The translations under genes were made by a program, and so were the position numbers. This document shows, one piece after another, positions 10,201 to 17,771 of a stretch of 44,655 nt of DNA (position 1 is its first letter; each line of letters starts with the position of its first letter). Source of the stretch: Actinomycetota bacterium (lineage in GTDB: Bacteria > Actinomycetota > Acidimicrobiia > Acidimicrobiales > Ilumatobacteraceae). The DNA lies in contig JAFMFM010000011.1 of the NCBI GenBank assembly GCA_017856115.1, forward strand, positions 1 through 44,655. The letters run 5' to 3'. The notes below the pieces were generated by a model. It saw only the letters and a program-made list of their open reading frames with translations. It was not told the origin of the DNA and ran no database searches.

Positions 10201-10696
10201 GCCGGTCGATCGCCGAGAGTGCCTGCTGAACGGACAAATAGGCGGAAATGGCCGAACGGCTCGCGCCCGCACCGGCCATTGCGTCCACCGCTTGTGCGGT
10301 GCGAATGCGGTCCTTGCGCAGCGCCCACGCCGTGTCGCGAACGGAAGTCAATGCATTGGCGGAGCGTTCGAGCGCAGCCGCGCCAACCGATGCATCAGCG
10401 GCTTCGAGTTCCCGGTCGGCATCCAGAATGTGGGCATCCAGGCGGTCGAGACGACTCACCAGTCCGGTGAGGAACTCCCTGTTGCCCGCCATGAGCCACA
10501 TGCCGGCATCCCCACGCAGGGCGGCATCCACACGTGCGGCGGACTCTGCGATTCGTTGAAGGTCCGCGTCCGACGGCAGGGCCCGTCCAGATGCAGCCCA
10601 CAATGCCAGGACCGAGTCGAGTTGCTCCAGCAACGTGGTGCCGACCGGCACCTCACGAGTTTCGGGGCGCGACAACACCGCGATGATGCCGCACAT
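7259..10696 (-). CDS. Giant GlmS-like glutamine amidotransferase / double-SIS protein (1145 aa)
   Basis: It occupies the glmS locus between glmM and acpS and is probably the glucosamine-6-phosphate synthase (fructose-6-P plus glutamine), but it is almost twice the usual ~610 residues. Cys2 of the N-terminal MCGIIAVL would be the glutaminase nucleophile. The next conserved block, LEVRGRDSAGIH, appears only at 167-177 instead of ~25, after an Ala/Arg/Asp-rich, probably helical insert (21-160). Later glutaminase motifs follow: GHTRWASVG (262-270), NGDVDNH (299-305), TTDAKVI (321-327), then the linker FLVKEINEAPRSFSKTLRGR (474-493). SIS1 spans about 525-660 with AISQSGTTTDT and VASTKAF. SIS2 spans about 700-830, where the usual GELKHGP is replaced by TEDKKHIDLS. 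An AKTITVG stretch (944-950), like the normal GlmS C-terminus, is followed by ~195 unrecognised residues. Catalytic equivalence is inferred. Confidence 0.85.
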   Translation of the reverse strand: MCGIIAVLSRPETREVPVGTTLLEQLDSVLALWAASGRALPSDADLQRIAESAARVDAALRGDAGMWLMAGNREFLTGLVSRLDRLDAHILDADRELEAADASVGAAALERSANALTSVRDTAWALRKDRIRTAQAVDAMAGAGASRSAISAYLSVQQALSAIDRLEVRGRDSAGIHVMVWNHGLRQDDARVAVLLGGRHDDSLFTSGAVRVTRNAWSFVYKAAAEIGELGDNTRVMRAAVVNDDLLRLLVSQPDTRVAVLGHTRWASVGIISEPNAHPVNSEELESNADSAYLVAALNGDVDNHADLRARHDLRLAQPITTDAKVIPTLVSRGVARGSSLVDAFRETVASFDGSVAIAAASADEPDTLLLALKGSGQGLCVGMADNRYVVASEPYGVVEETQRYVRMDGESLAHPDRPSSRGQIMALDGSRAGSPDGVTLQAYDGTLLAVGEGNTLTAEVTTRDIDRGDHHHFLVKEINEAPRSFSKTLRGRIVERDARLSVVLDESQLPKQIVDELAAGTLRRVQVIGQGTAAIAGRSLANLLKQLTHDQLRVEALPATELSGFGLSLDMRDTLIVAISQSGTTTDTNRTVDLARSRGARVLAIVNRRGSELSAKADGVIYTSDGRDVEMSVASTKAFYAQVAAGAIVSCAIAQVITVGGEDDRHQLLAALRSLPAALVEVLQLQPRIADAARSFATSRRYWTVVGNGANAVAAEEVRIKLSELCYKSIACDITEDKKHIDLSCEPLIFVCAAGLSGGNATDVAKEIEIYRAHKALPIVVATRGEERFGAAAAVIEVPPVDHRVAFVLSVMVGHLFGYEAALAIDSLARTLRQTREVVEHAVERGGQGAALLDKVHAEIGVVANRFFDALATGTYDGNLEASTAVRVVGMLRTAMSPNPLQTYQRDFGKIATPEALLDDITSALTRAIDELTRPIDAIKHQAKTITVGISRSEEGLLDRPLVKAVLNAGAARERLPYGVLKVLADIDPAISSVVGFTRYRIEGDPASPESTVMIVDRGGIARDLQSRVDTSNALRGTKRRVAMSQEVLVARGRRDSRTVILVPETKGSETTGITLLHVLFHDRLPAGVMKQVLNGYDNRYERLVDAVTETETSFREDRLAEVSVADALILPITSTADMWRAGD

Positions 10697-10710
10697 GACG
10701 GGAATTCTAC

Positions 10711-12051
10711 CTACGAATGAGCAGCGACGACCTGCTCGAGTCGCTCGGCAACTCCGTCGGCAATGGACTGCGACTCGGCTTCGACCATGATGCGAACCAC
10801 GGGTTCGGTTCCGGATGCGCGCACGACGATTCGACCGTTGTCACCGAGCGATGCTTCTTCACGTGCAAGATCCGCTTTGATGTGTGCTGCCACATCCTTC
10901 GGATTCTTGGTCACTCGCACGCTGCGCAAGACCTGTGGCATGCGGGTCATGACTGCGTCGGAGAGCGCTGACAACGTGCCACCACTTCGACGAACGAGAT
11001 CCAACAACAACAGTGCCGACAACATTCCGTCACCGGTCGTTGCGTATCGAGCATGGATGATATGTCCGCTCTGTTCGCCGCCGAGTACGAAGCCGCCTTC
11101 CTCCATGGCGGCCAGTACGGCACGATCACCAACATCGGTAGTCACCGTCGTGATGTGTTCCCGGTGCATGGCCCGGTGAAATCCCAGGTTCGTCATGCTG
11201 GTCACGACGACCGTGTCGTTGCGCAGTTCCCCGCGACGATGCAGGTCGACCGCGGCCAGGGCAATCAGTCGATCGCCGTCGACCACGTTGCCGCGTTCGT
11301 CCACCGCGATGAGTCGATCTCCATCACCGTCGAATGCGATCCCCGGCACGCCGCGTTCTGCGCAGCGTGCCGCCAAACCCTCGGGGTGCGTGGCGCCACA
11401 GGCGTCATTGATGTTGCGCCCGGTGGGGGCATCGTTCAGGATGGTTGCACGCAGTCCGAGTGCCGAAGTGACCTGCTCGGCCACGGAACTGGTGGCGCCG
11501 TTGGCACAATCGACGATCACTTCGGTGCCGGTTAACGATGTGATGTTCAACGTTGTGGTCATTGCCTCGATGTACGCGGCGCCTACCGACCCATCCAACG
11601 TCGGAACGTCGGCCGTACCCGTCAACGAGGATGGCGCTGGGTCACCGGATGCACGCTGCCCGTGCCAATGGGATTCGATTCGTTGCTGGGTCTCGTCGGT
11701 GAGTTTTCTGCCGCCGGGTGCGAACACCTTCACACCGTTGTCGTGCCATGGGTTGTGCGATGCAGTGATTGCGACCGCAATGCAGTCACCAGAGTGAGCA
11801 GCATGCGCCAGTGCCGGCGTTGGTAGGAGCCCTGCGTTCACCACCTCGTTGCCCTGTGACTTGGCGCCTCGTGCGAAGGCGGCCAGCAAAGCAGGACCAC
11901 TTTCACGGCCGTCATGTCCCATCACCACACGAGTGCCCGGCCACTCGCTGGCCACGGCGACACCGATCAGTTCGACATCGTGCTCGCCGAGTTCCGAACC
12001 GACGTGACCGCGTACCCCGTCGGTACCGAAACGAAGACGATGAGCAGGCAA
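10711..12051 (-). CDS. glmM: Phosphoglucosamine mutase
   Basis: GlmM converts glucosamine-6-phosphate to glucosamine-1-phosphate for UDP-GlcNAc. The 446-residue product has the N-terminal FGTDGVRG, the phosphoserine loop AITASHNP with Ser98, the Mg-binding DGDGDR at 241-246, the sugar-binding GEQSGH, and the C-terminal phosphate loop RASGTEPVVRIMVEA. The start is a TTG at 12049-12051, chosen because MPAHRLRFGTDG begins at the conserved strand and the codon lies only 5 bases after the rpsI stop, implying translational coupling. It is followed 14 bases later by the GlmS-like gene, so two consecutive steps of amino-sugar synthesis are paired. Confidence 0.96.
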   Translation of the reverse strand: MPAHRLRFGTDGVRGHVGSELGEHDVELIGVAVASEWPGTRVVMGHDGRESGPALLAAFARGAKSQGNEVVNAGLLPTPALAHAAHSGDCIAVAITASHNPWHDNGVKVFAPGGRKLTDETQQRIESHWHGQRASGDPAPSSLTGTADVPTLDGSVGAAYIEAMTTTLNITSLTGTEVIVDCANGATSSVAEQVTSALGLRATILNDAPTGRNINDACGATHPEGLAARCAERGVPGIAFDGDGDRLIAVDERGNVVDGDRLIALAAVDLHRRGELRNDTVVVTSMTNLGFHRAMHREHITTVTTDVGDRAVLAAMEEGGFVLGGEQSGHIIHARYATTGDGMLSALLLLDLVRRSGGTLSALSDAVMTRMPQVLRSVRVTKNPKDVAAHIKADLAREEASLGDNGRIVVRASGTEPVVRIMVEAESQSIADGVAERLEQVVAAHS

Positions 12052-12056
12052 GCGGT

Positions 12057-12452
12057 CTAGCGCTTGGTGTACTGCGGCGCCTTGCGCGCCTTCTTCAATC
12101 CGTACTTCTTGCTTTCCTTCTTGCGGGCATCACGCGCGAGCAATCCCGCACGCTTCAAGGTTGGACGGTGCGTTGGATCGAGTTCAACCAACGAACGCGC
12201 CACGGCAAGTCGCATCGCACCGGACTGACCCGCGCTACCCCCACCGACGATGTCGACATCAATGTCGTATGTCTGCAGGGTGCTGGTGATTCGCAGTGCC
12301 TCGGTGGCATTGTTGCGATGGATAGCGGTTGGAAAATACTCGTTGAACGCCCGACCGTTGACGGTCACGTTGCCCGAGCCCGGGCGCAGACGAACCCGTG
12401 ATACCGCGCTCTTGCGGCGACCTGTGGTTTGGGTGAGTGGCTTGGTTGCCAT
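12057..12452 (-). CDS. rpsI: 30S ribosomal protein S9
   Basis: S9 is a small-subunit head protein whose basic C-terminal tail reaches the P-site tRNA anticodon. The 131-residue product has TTGRRKSAVSRVRLRPGSG near the start, VDIVGGGSAGQSGAMRLAVARSLVE in the middle, and the diagnostic C-terminus ending in KAPQYTKR. It lies 38 bases downstream of rplM in the conserved L13-S9 pair. Confidence 0.98.
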   Translation of the reverse strand: MATKPLTQTTGRRKSAVSRVRLRPGSGNVTVNGRAFNEYFPTAIHRNNATEALRITSTLQTYDIDVDIVGGGSAGQSGAMRLAVARSLVELDPTHRPTLKRAGLLARDARKKESKKYGLKKARKAPQYTKR

Positions 12453-12490
12453 GATGATCTGTGTTCCTCTCGTAGCGATCGTGGAGTTGG

Positions 12491-12937
12491 TTAACGAGCC
12501 TTGGCGTCGGTCATATCAACGGGTTGCGGCTGCTGGGCAAGGTGTGGGTGCTCGGCACCCGGGTACACCTGCAACTTCTTGATCATCGCGCGACCAAGAC
12601 GGCCCTTCGGCAACATCCCGTGCACGGTTCGACGAATCGCCGCCTCGGGCTTGCGATCCAGGAACTGTGAATACTTCTCCACGCTGATACCGCCCGGGAA
12701 ACCGCTGTGACGTGCGACGATCTTGTCGTCGGCCTTGCCACTCGTGAGCACCACCTTGGAGGCGTTGATGATGATGACGTGATCGCCGGTGTCCATGCTC
12801 GGGGTGAACATCGGCTTGTGCTTACCGCGCAACAGGGTGGCAACGGTGGTGCACATACGACCGAGTACGAGGCCCTCTGCGTCGATGACGTGCCACGCGC
12901 GCTGCACATCGCCTGGCTTTGCCGTGTAGGTCCGCAT
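12491..12937 (-). CDS. rplM: 50S ribosomal protein L13
   Basis: L13 is an early-assembling large-subunit protein. The 148-residue product starts MRTYTAKPGDVQRAWHVIDAEG and contains LGRMCTTVATLLRGKHKP, GDHVIIINASKVVLTSGK, and the conserved VHGMLPKGRLGRAMIKKLQVYPGAEHPH. The frame is open 16 codons further upstream, but ATG 12937 matches the family start. It is the first gene of the L13-S9-glmM group and has a candidate promoter at 12997-13024, after the glycosyltransferase gene. Confidence 0.98.
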   Translation of the reverse strand: MRTYTAKPGDVQRAWHVIDAEGLVLGRMCTTVATLLRGKHKPMFTPSMDTGDHVIIINASKVVLTSGKADDKIVARHSGFPGGISVEKYSQFLDRKPEAAIRRTVHGMLPKGRLGRAMIKKLQVYPGAEHPHLAQQPQPVDMTDAKAR

Positions 12938-12996
12938 GTCGTTTGCCTTTCGATCTGACGGTTGCGCATCCGTGACGGCGCACACCCGACTTATGA

Positions 12997-13024
12997 AGGA
13001 TACGGCGATTTTCGGCCCGTCACA
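12997..13024 (-). promoter_or_regulatory. Candidate rplM-rpsI promoter
   Basis: In the 96-base gap between the glycosyltransferase and rplM, the minus strand shows TGTGAC (13019-13024) and, 16 bases on, TATCCT (12997-13002). These resemble a weak -35 and a TANNNT-type -10. The predicted start is about 53 bases before the rplM ATG. No convincing terminator for the upstream gene was seen, so read-through from truA and the glycosyltransferase is also possible. Confidence 0.4.
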
Positions 13025-13033
13025 CGTGTCGTG

Positions 13034-14146
13034 TTATCGCCGAGCCAGCGAGCCCAACCACGCCGCAACACGACCCGCGAACGCCCGACCCGAGTAGTGC
13101 TCGAGCACACGTCTCCGGCACTGTTCCCGAGGAATCGTGTCCAGGCGCCCAACGGCCTCGACCACCGCGTCCACGTTGTCGGGTGCAACCACGAACCCGG
13201 TCGCCCCGTGTTGCACGATTTCTGCCGGCCCGCCTCGGTCGTAGGTAATCACGGGCACGCCGCACGCCATGGCTTCGATCGCCACGTTGCCGAATGCCTC
13301 CACCCATCGATGCACCATGAGGAGTGCTGCACACTCCCCGAGTTGCCGTTGAAGGTCCTGCGTGGAGAGGAACCCCTCGTGGGCCACTCGTGCACCGGGA
13401 AATGCCCGTGCTGCGGCATCCCACACGGCACGATCCTCCATCACACCGAATGCGCGAACTCGCCGATTGCTCGCCGCCGATACGGCGAACACGTCCTCGA
13501 TGCCCTTTTCGCGTGAGATACGGCCGACGTATGCAAGGTCGTCACCTGCATGAGGCGAAAACTCGTACCGCTCCACGTCGATTCCACTCCCGACGATGGT
13601 GACGCCACTCGCTACGTCAGTGCCGAACGTTTCGGCCTGAGCGCGACTGTGCATGGCCACGCACCCGGGGTGGGTGGTCATTACGGAACGTACGGCGAGA
13701 TCCATTTCATCACTGAGCGATCCCATGCTCACCAAGTGCGTCACGGGAACGCCGATTGCATCGGCCTCGGAAAACGGCAGTACGTCGTAGGCGAAGTTGA
13801 GAACGACGTCGAATCTTTCGGTACCGGCGAGTTCGATCACGCGGTGCCACATGTTCTGCAGGACCGAATTCGCGGGCACCGAGAGCGGCGCGGATCGATC
13901 GCGCGTCTGGCTCGGTACGTGCAACGCCCCCGCAACCTCCATCAATCGGACCGCACCGATCCCCGATCGTTCCGACGCGGAGTTCGACTCGGACAGCGTC
14001 AATACCGAGCCGAGCGGTGCAACGACGGTGACCGAATGCCCCATCTTCGACAATCCGCCCGCCAACGTGCGCAACGTGAGCTCGACCCCACCGCCGATAC
14101 CAGAGCCGAGTGGTCCGACCGAAGTCGACACGAAGACGATGCGCAC
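13034..14146 (-). CDS. Family 4 glycosyltransferase (GT-B fold), specificity unknown
   Basis: This looks like a retaining GT4 enzyme. Taking the GTG at 14146 as start gives 370 residues. The N-terminal Rossmann domain begins RIVFVSTSVGPLG and has a glycine-rich GIGGGVELTLRTLAGGL acceptor loop. The C-terminal domain starts near DLAYVGRISREKG and carries the donor-site EX7E motif (E283 and E291 in EAFGNVAIEAMACGVPVI) followed by GGPAEIV. A longer GTG start at 14203 would overlap truA by 40 bases and add 19 non-conserved residues. It lies 17 bases after truA, inside a ribosomal-protein region where no glycosyltransferase is normally found. No transmembrane segment is evident; donor and acceptor cannot be assigned. 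Confidence 0.88.
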   Translation of the reverse strand: MRIVFVSTSVGPLGSGIGGGVELTLRTLAGGLSKMGHSVTVVAPLGSVLTLSESNSASERSGIGAVRLMEVAGALHVPSQTRDRSAPLSVPANSVLQNMWHRVIELAGTERFDVVLNFAYDVLPFSEADAIGVPVTHLVSMGSLSDEMDLAVRSVMTTHPGCVAMHSRAQAETFGTDVASGVTIVGSGIDVERYEFSPHAGDDLAYVGRISREKGIEDVFAVSAASNRRVRAFGVMEDRAVWDAAARAFPGARVAHEGFLSTQDLQRQLGECAALLMVHRWVEAFGNVAIEAMACGVPVITYDRGGPAEIVQHGATGFVVAPDNVDAVVEAVGRLDTIPREQCRRRVLEHYSGRAFAGRVAAWLGSLARR

Positions 14147-14163
14147 GAACGACCAGCCAGCGA

Positions 14164-14976
14164 CTACTCGACGGGAGTCGGGTAGCCAACTTCCCAGAGG
14201 CACAGGCCGTGTGGCGGTGCGATGGGCGAAGCATCCTGGCGGCGTCCCGATCGGATGAGCGACATCATGTCACTCGGCGGCCGCTTCCCCAATCCAATGT
14301 CTACGAAGGTGCCCACCAGCGATCGCACCATTTGATGGCAGAACGCGTTCGCCCGAATCTCGAACAGCGCAAGGTCACCCTCACGGCGCCAGGTCGCTTG
14401 CATGACGAAGCGCTTCATGGAAACGGGCTTCATGGATACGGCCTCCGACTGCTGCTTGGTCTGCTTCTTTTCGCTCGAATCCGGCTTGCGACAGAAGGCC
14501 GAGAAATCTCGCGAACCCATCACCGCATCGCATGCCAGCTGCATCGGACGAATGTCCAGCGGAGTTCTCACATGCCATGCTGTGGCGGCAACGAACGGAT
14601 CGGGCGTCGGGGTATTCAGGATGGTGTACCGATAGTGACGCCAAATTGCCGTATATCGGGCGTGGAAGGTTGCCTCCGCCCACCGCGCATCCCGTACCGC
14701 AATGTGCGGACCACAGAGCGAATTCAACTTCTTGGGCAACGCTTCCAGCTTCACACTCCCGGGTAGCTGCACGCTCACTACCTGACCTCGCGCATGCACA
14801 CCCGCGTCGGTGCGTCCCGCGGCCACCAACTCCACTTCCGTCTGGGTGATTTTTTCCAGGGCCTCGGTCAGCGCACCCGCCACCGTTGGTACTTCCGGGT
14901 TCGGGGCAAAGCCGTGAAACAGGCTGCCGTTATAGGCAATCGTCAGGCGAGCAGTACGAAGCCGTGCGGAACTCAC
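14164..14976 (-). CDS. truA: tRNA pseudouridine(38-40) synthase
   Basis: TruA isomerises uridines 38-40 of the anticodon stem to pseudouridine. The 270-residue product has the N-terminal LTIAYNGSLFHGFAPNPEVPTVAG, the catalytic Asp57 in AGRTDAGVHARGQV, the HYRYTI strand, RDFSAFC, and the C-terminal NAFCHQMVRSLVGTFVDIGLGK. Residues about 165-188 form a Lys/Gln/Ser-rich insertion containing a near-repeat (SMKPVSMKRF) encoded by duplicated short DNA words. It follows rplQ by 12 bases, the usual alpha-operon position. Confidence 0.96.
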   Translation of the reverse strand: MSSARLRTARLTIAYNGSLFHGFAPNPEVPTVAGALTEALEKITQTEVELVAAGRTDAGVHARGQVVSVQLPGSVKLEALPKKLNSLCGPHIAVRDARWAEATFHARYTAIWRHYRYTILNTPTPDPFVAATAWHVRTPLDIRPMQLACDAVMGSRDFSAFCRKPDSSEKKQTKQQSEAVSMKPVSMKRFVMQATWRREGDLALFEIRANAFCHQMVRSLVGTFVDIGLGKRPPSDMMSLIRSGRRQDASPIAPPHGLCLWEVGYPTPVE

Positions 14977-14988
14977 GGCCGCAACGAA

Positions 14989-15357
14989 CTAGACGAGTTC
15001 GATCCGCGCCATTGGTGCGCGATCGCCGTTGCGCTCGCCGAGTTTGAGAATGCGAACGTATCCGCCATTTCGCTCCATGTATCGCGGGGCAACGTTCTTG
15101 ACGAGCTTGTTCGTCATCTCCTTGTCGTTCAGGTACGCCTGAATCTGACGAATTTTGTGGAGGCTGGCAGCGTCGTTGTTCTGTGCCTTCTTGGCCTTGG
15201 AGATGAGTCGTTCGGCGATCGGACGCAACGCCTTGGCTTTCGCTTCGGTGGTTTCGATCCCCTCGGCAGCAAACAAGGATGCGGCCAAGTTGGCGAGCAT
15301 CAGTCGCTGGTGTCCGGCAGAGCCGCCAAACTTCTTGCTACGGCGTGGTTCTGGCAT
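14989..15357 (-). CDS. rplQ: 50S ribosomal protein L17
   Basis: L17 lies near the polypeptide exit region of the large subunit. The 122-residue product has the family block HQRLMLANLAASLFAAEGIETTEAKAKALRPIAERLISKAK, and its C-terminus ends in NGDRAPMARIELV, matching the common PMARIELV ending. The N-terminal MPEPRRSKKFGGSAGH is typical of actinobacterial L17. It lies 31 bases after rpoA, as in nearly all bacterial alpha operons. Confidence 0.97.
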   Translation of the reverse strand: MPEPRRSKKFGGSAGHQRLMLANLAASLFAAEGIETTEAKAKALRPIAERLISKAKKAQNNDAASLHKIRQIQAYLNDKEMTNKLVKNVAPRYMERNGGYVRILKLGERNGDRAPMARIELV

Positions 15358-15388
15358 GAGTGATCGTCTCCTTGGTGTTGGCTACGCG

Positions 15389-16321
15389 TCAGACGCGCAG
15401 TGCGAGCCCACGCTCGTCGAGTTTGCCGCGCACCTCTGCGATGCTTTGTGCGCCGAAGTTCGGTAGACCAACCAGTTCTTCCTCGGTGCGAAGCACGAGG
15501 TCGCCGATGGTGTCGATTTTTGCACGCTTCAGGCAGTTGTACGGGCGCTGCGAGAGCATGAGGTCTTCGATCGGCATGTCGAGCTCCGGTGAACCCGAAC
15601 CACTCAACGTGGACTCGCCGAGTTCGATGGCGATCGGCTCCTCGCTCAGGGACGCCACGAGATCCAGCAGATTACGCAGCGTCGCACCAGCGGATGCCAG
15701 GGCTTCGGCCGGCGTGATCGAACCGTCGGTCTCGATATCGAGGATGAGGTTGTCGTAGTTGGTGGACTGGGCGACACGGGTGGGCTCCACCTCGAAGGTC
15801 ACACGGCGAACCGGCGAGAACAACGCATCCACGGGAATCACGCCAATGGTGCGGCGCCCGGCATCACGGTCGCTACCGAGATAGCCCTTGCCGCGCTCGA
15901 TGGTGATTTCCATCGACAAACTGCCCTTGGCCGACAACGTTGCGATGTGCTGCTTGCCGTTCACGAACTCCACTCCGGCGGGAAGACTGATGTCGCCGGC
16001 GGTGAGTTCCTTGGGGCCGGTGGCATCGATGCGAACCGACACCACGTCGTCGACCTCGCTCTTCACCACGATGTCCTTCAAGTTGAGGATGATCTCGGTG
16101 ACGTCCTCGGTGACACCTTCAATGGTGGTGAACTCGTGGAGGGCCTTGTCGAACTTCACCGACGTGACGGCAGCACCGGGAATGGTGGAGAGCAACATTC
16201 GACGCAGCGAGTTGCCGATGGTGTGACCGAGACCCGGCTCCAGTGGTGACACGGAGAACTTCTGGCGATTGTTGACCGAATCGCCGACTGCCGAGACGGT
16301 GGGGCGCTGAATGACGAGCAT
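15389..16321 (-). CDS. rpoA: RNA polymerase alpha subunit
   Basis: The alpha dimer nucleates RNA polymerase assembly and its C-terminal domain contacts promoter UP elements and activators. The 310-residue protein has the N-terminal assembly domain (LEPGLGHTIGNSLRRMLLSTIPGAAV near 28-53, GVTEDVTEI, GYLGSDRD), an acidic linker, and the HhH-type C-terminal domain from about 250 (LSQRPYNCLKRAKIDTIGDLV, then LPNFGAQSIAEVRGKL). The ATG at 16321 has AGGAGAT 7 bases upstream; an upstream in-frame extension of 16 codons is ignored. It lies between rpsD and rplQ. Confidence 0.98.
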   Translation of the reverse strand: MLVIQRPTVSAVGDSVNNRQKFSVSPLEPGLGHTIGNSLRRMLLSTIPGAAVTSVKFDKALHEFTTIEGVTEDVTEIILNLKDIVVKSEVDDVVSVRIDATGPKELTAGDISLPAGVEFVNGKQHIATLSAKGSLSMEITIERGKGYLGSDRDAGRRTIGVIPVDALFSPVRRVTFEVEPTRVAQSTNYDNLILDIETDGSITPAEALASAGATLRNLLDLVASLSEEPIAIELGESTLSGSGSPELDMPIEDLMLSQRPYNCLKRAKIDTIGDLVLRTEEELVGLPNFGAQSIAEVRGKLDERGLALRV

Positions 16322-16349
16322 GGTGGTATCTCCTGGCTGTTGGTGGGAT

Positions 16350-16967
16350 TTACTTCGAGTAGAGCTCAACGATGAGTTGTTCCTTCACGGGAACATCGAT
16401 CTGTTCGCGTGTCGGCAGGTCGCGCACGGCAACGGCCTTGCCGCCATCCTGGGCATCGAGCCACGCCGACGCTGCCCGACCGAGGGTGTCGATGTTGTGC
16501 TGGATGACGATCATGTTGCGGGCCTTGTCCGACAGGCTGACCACTTGACCCTTGGCCAGGGTGTACGAGGGGATGTTCACCCGCTTGCCGTCGACCTTGA
16601 TCAAGCCGTGACTGACAAACTGACGGGCCTGCGGGCGCGATGCCGCCCAACCGGCGCGGTACACCACGTTGTCGAGTCGCAACTCGAGCATGCGCAGGAT
16701 GTTTTCGCCCGTGGGTCCGGCAAGTCGCACGGCTTCGAGATAGATCTTGTGGAATTGCCGCTCGAGGACGCCGTAGATGTACTTGGCCTTCTGCTTTTCC
16801 TGCAACTGGTTGAGGTATTCCCCATCGCTCGAACGACGTCGCGTGCGGCCATGGGCGCCTGGTGGGAAGGGACGGCGCTCCAGCGCCTTGGTGCCCTTGG
16901 CGTTCTCGAAGACGTTGATACCGAGACGGCGGGAGATGCGAACTTTCGGACCTGTGTAACGAGCCAT
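16350..16967 (-). CDS. rpsD: 30S ribosomal protein S4 (zinc-free form)
   Basis: S4 initiates 30S assembly by binding the 5' domain of 16S rRNA. The 205-residue product has MARYTGPKVRISRRLGINVFE, the RRRSSDGEYLNQLQEKQKAKYIYGVLERQF block and the S4 RNA-binding domain MLELRLDNVVYRAGWAASRPQARQFVSHGLIKVDGKRVN. The N-terminal cysteine zinc motif is absent, so this is the C-minus paralogue type. It sits between rpsK (2-base gap) and rpoA. In some bacteria S4 autoregulates this operon; no leader for that was recognised here. Confidence 0.98.
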   Translation of the reverse strand: MARYTGPKVRISRRLGINVFENAKGTKALERRPFPPGAHGRTRRRSSDGEYLNQLQEKQKAKYIYGVLERQFHKIYLEAVRLAGPTGENILRMLELRLDNVVYRAGWAASRPQARQFVSHGLIKVDGKRVNIPSYTLAKGQVVSLSDKARNMIVIQHNIDTLGRAASAWLDAQDGGKAVAVRDLPTREQIDVPVKEQLIVELYSK

Positions 16968-16969
16968 GA

Positions 16970-17377
16970 CTACGGACGCTTCCTCTTTGGTTGACGACAG
17001 CCGTTGTGCGGAACCGGGCTCACGTCCTTCACCCCGGTGACTTCGATACCGAGGTTCTGGATCGAGCGCAGTGCCGTGTCACGTCCGGAGCCGGGTCCCT
17101 TCACCAGTACTTCGGCGCGACGCAGTCCCATTTCCATCGCTGCACGACCGGCCTTTTCGGCAGCCATCTGTGCGGCGAACGGAGTGCTCTTGCGCGATCC
17201 CGAGAATCCCACGCCACCCGACGACGCCCAGGCAATGACGTTGCCCGAAGCGTCCGTGATGGACACGATGGTGTTGTTGAAGGTGCTCTTGATGTGCACC
17301 ACACCGGAGTTGACGTTCTTGCGCTCGCGCTTGCGCGACTTGCGGGGTGCTGCTGGTGTTGTTGACGTGTCCGACAT
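16970..17377 (-). CDS. rpsK: 30S ribosomal protein S11
   Basis: S11 forms part of the platform near the mRNA exit. The 135-residue product has a basic N-terminal extension, then [71 protein letters not shown], and the C-terminal [18 protein letters not shown], all diagnostic. Its ATG directly abuts the rpsM stop codon with no gap, indicating coupled translation with S13. Confidence 0.98.
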   Translation of the reverse strand: MSDTSTTPAAPRKSRKRERKNVNSGVVHIKSTFNNTIVSITDASGNVIAWASSGGVGFSGSRKSTPFAAQMAAEKAGRAAMEMGLRRAEVLVKGPGSGRDTALRSIQNLGIEVTGVKDVSPVPHNGCRQPKRKRP

Positions 17378-17758
17378 TTACTTCCTCACGGCGACTTTCT
17401 TGTTGGCGACGGTCTTCTTGGGTCCCTTGCGGGTACGGGCGTTGGTGTGGGTTCGCTGACCACGCACTGGCAAGCCCTTGCGATGACGCGACCCCTGGTA
17501 CGAACCGGTCTCGATCTTGCGCTTGATGTCCTGCTGAACGTCGCGGCGGCGATCGCCCTCCACCTTCAGGTTGTTTTCGATGTACACACGAATCTTGTTG
17601 ACGTCGGAGTCGGAGAGGTCACGTACGCGTGCGCTCGGGTTGATGCCCAAGTCCTGGCACATCTTGACCGATGACGGACGGCCGATGCCGTGGATGTAGG
17701 TGAGTGCAATTTCCACCCGCTTCTCGCGCGGGATGTCGACTCCGGAGATACGTGCCAT
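17378..17758 (-). CDS. rpsM: 30S ribosomal protein S13
   Basis: S13 forms intersubunit bridges and touches P-site tRNA. The 126-residue product has [71 protein letters not shown], and a lysine-rich tail. It follows rpmJ by 13 bases in the standard infA-rpmJ-rpsM-rpsK-rpsD-rpoA order. Confidence 0.98.
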   Translation of the reverse strand: MARISGVDIPREKRVEIALTYIHGIGRPSSVKMCQDLGINPSARVRDLSDSDVNKIRVYIENNLKVEGDRRRDVQQDIKRKIETGSYQGSRHRKGLPVRGQRTHTNARTRKGPKKTVANKKVAVRK

Positions 17759-17771
17759 GTGTTGAAACCTC

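Noticed and set aside
13022-13046. CACGTG-type palindrome after the glycosyltransferase as a terminator
   Set aside because: The stem is short and self-complementary around ACACGTGT with no loop and no U-run; it overlaps the promoter candidate.
14144-14203. Longer N-terminus of the glycosyltransferase from GTG 14203
   Set aside because: It would overlap truA by 40 bases and adds residues not matching the GT4 start; the GTG at 14146 begins at the conserved strand. Not fully excluded.
14396-14445. Short direct repeat GCTTCATGGA within truA
   Set aside because: It encodes a local duplication in a variable surface loop of TruA; not a mobile element or regulatory repeat.
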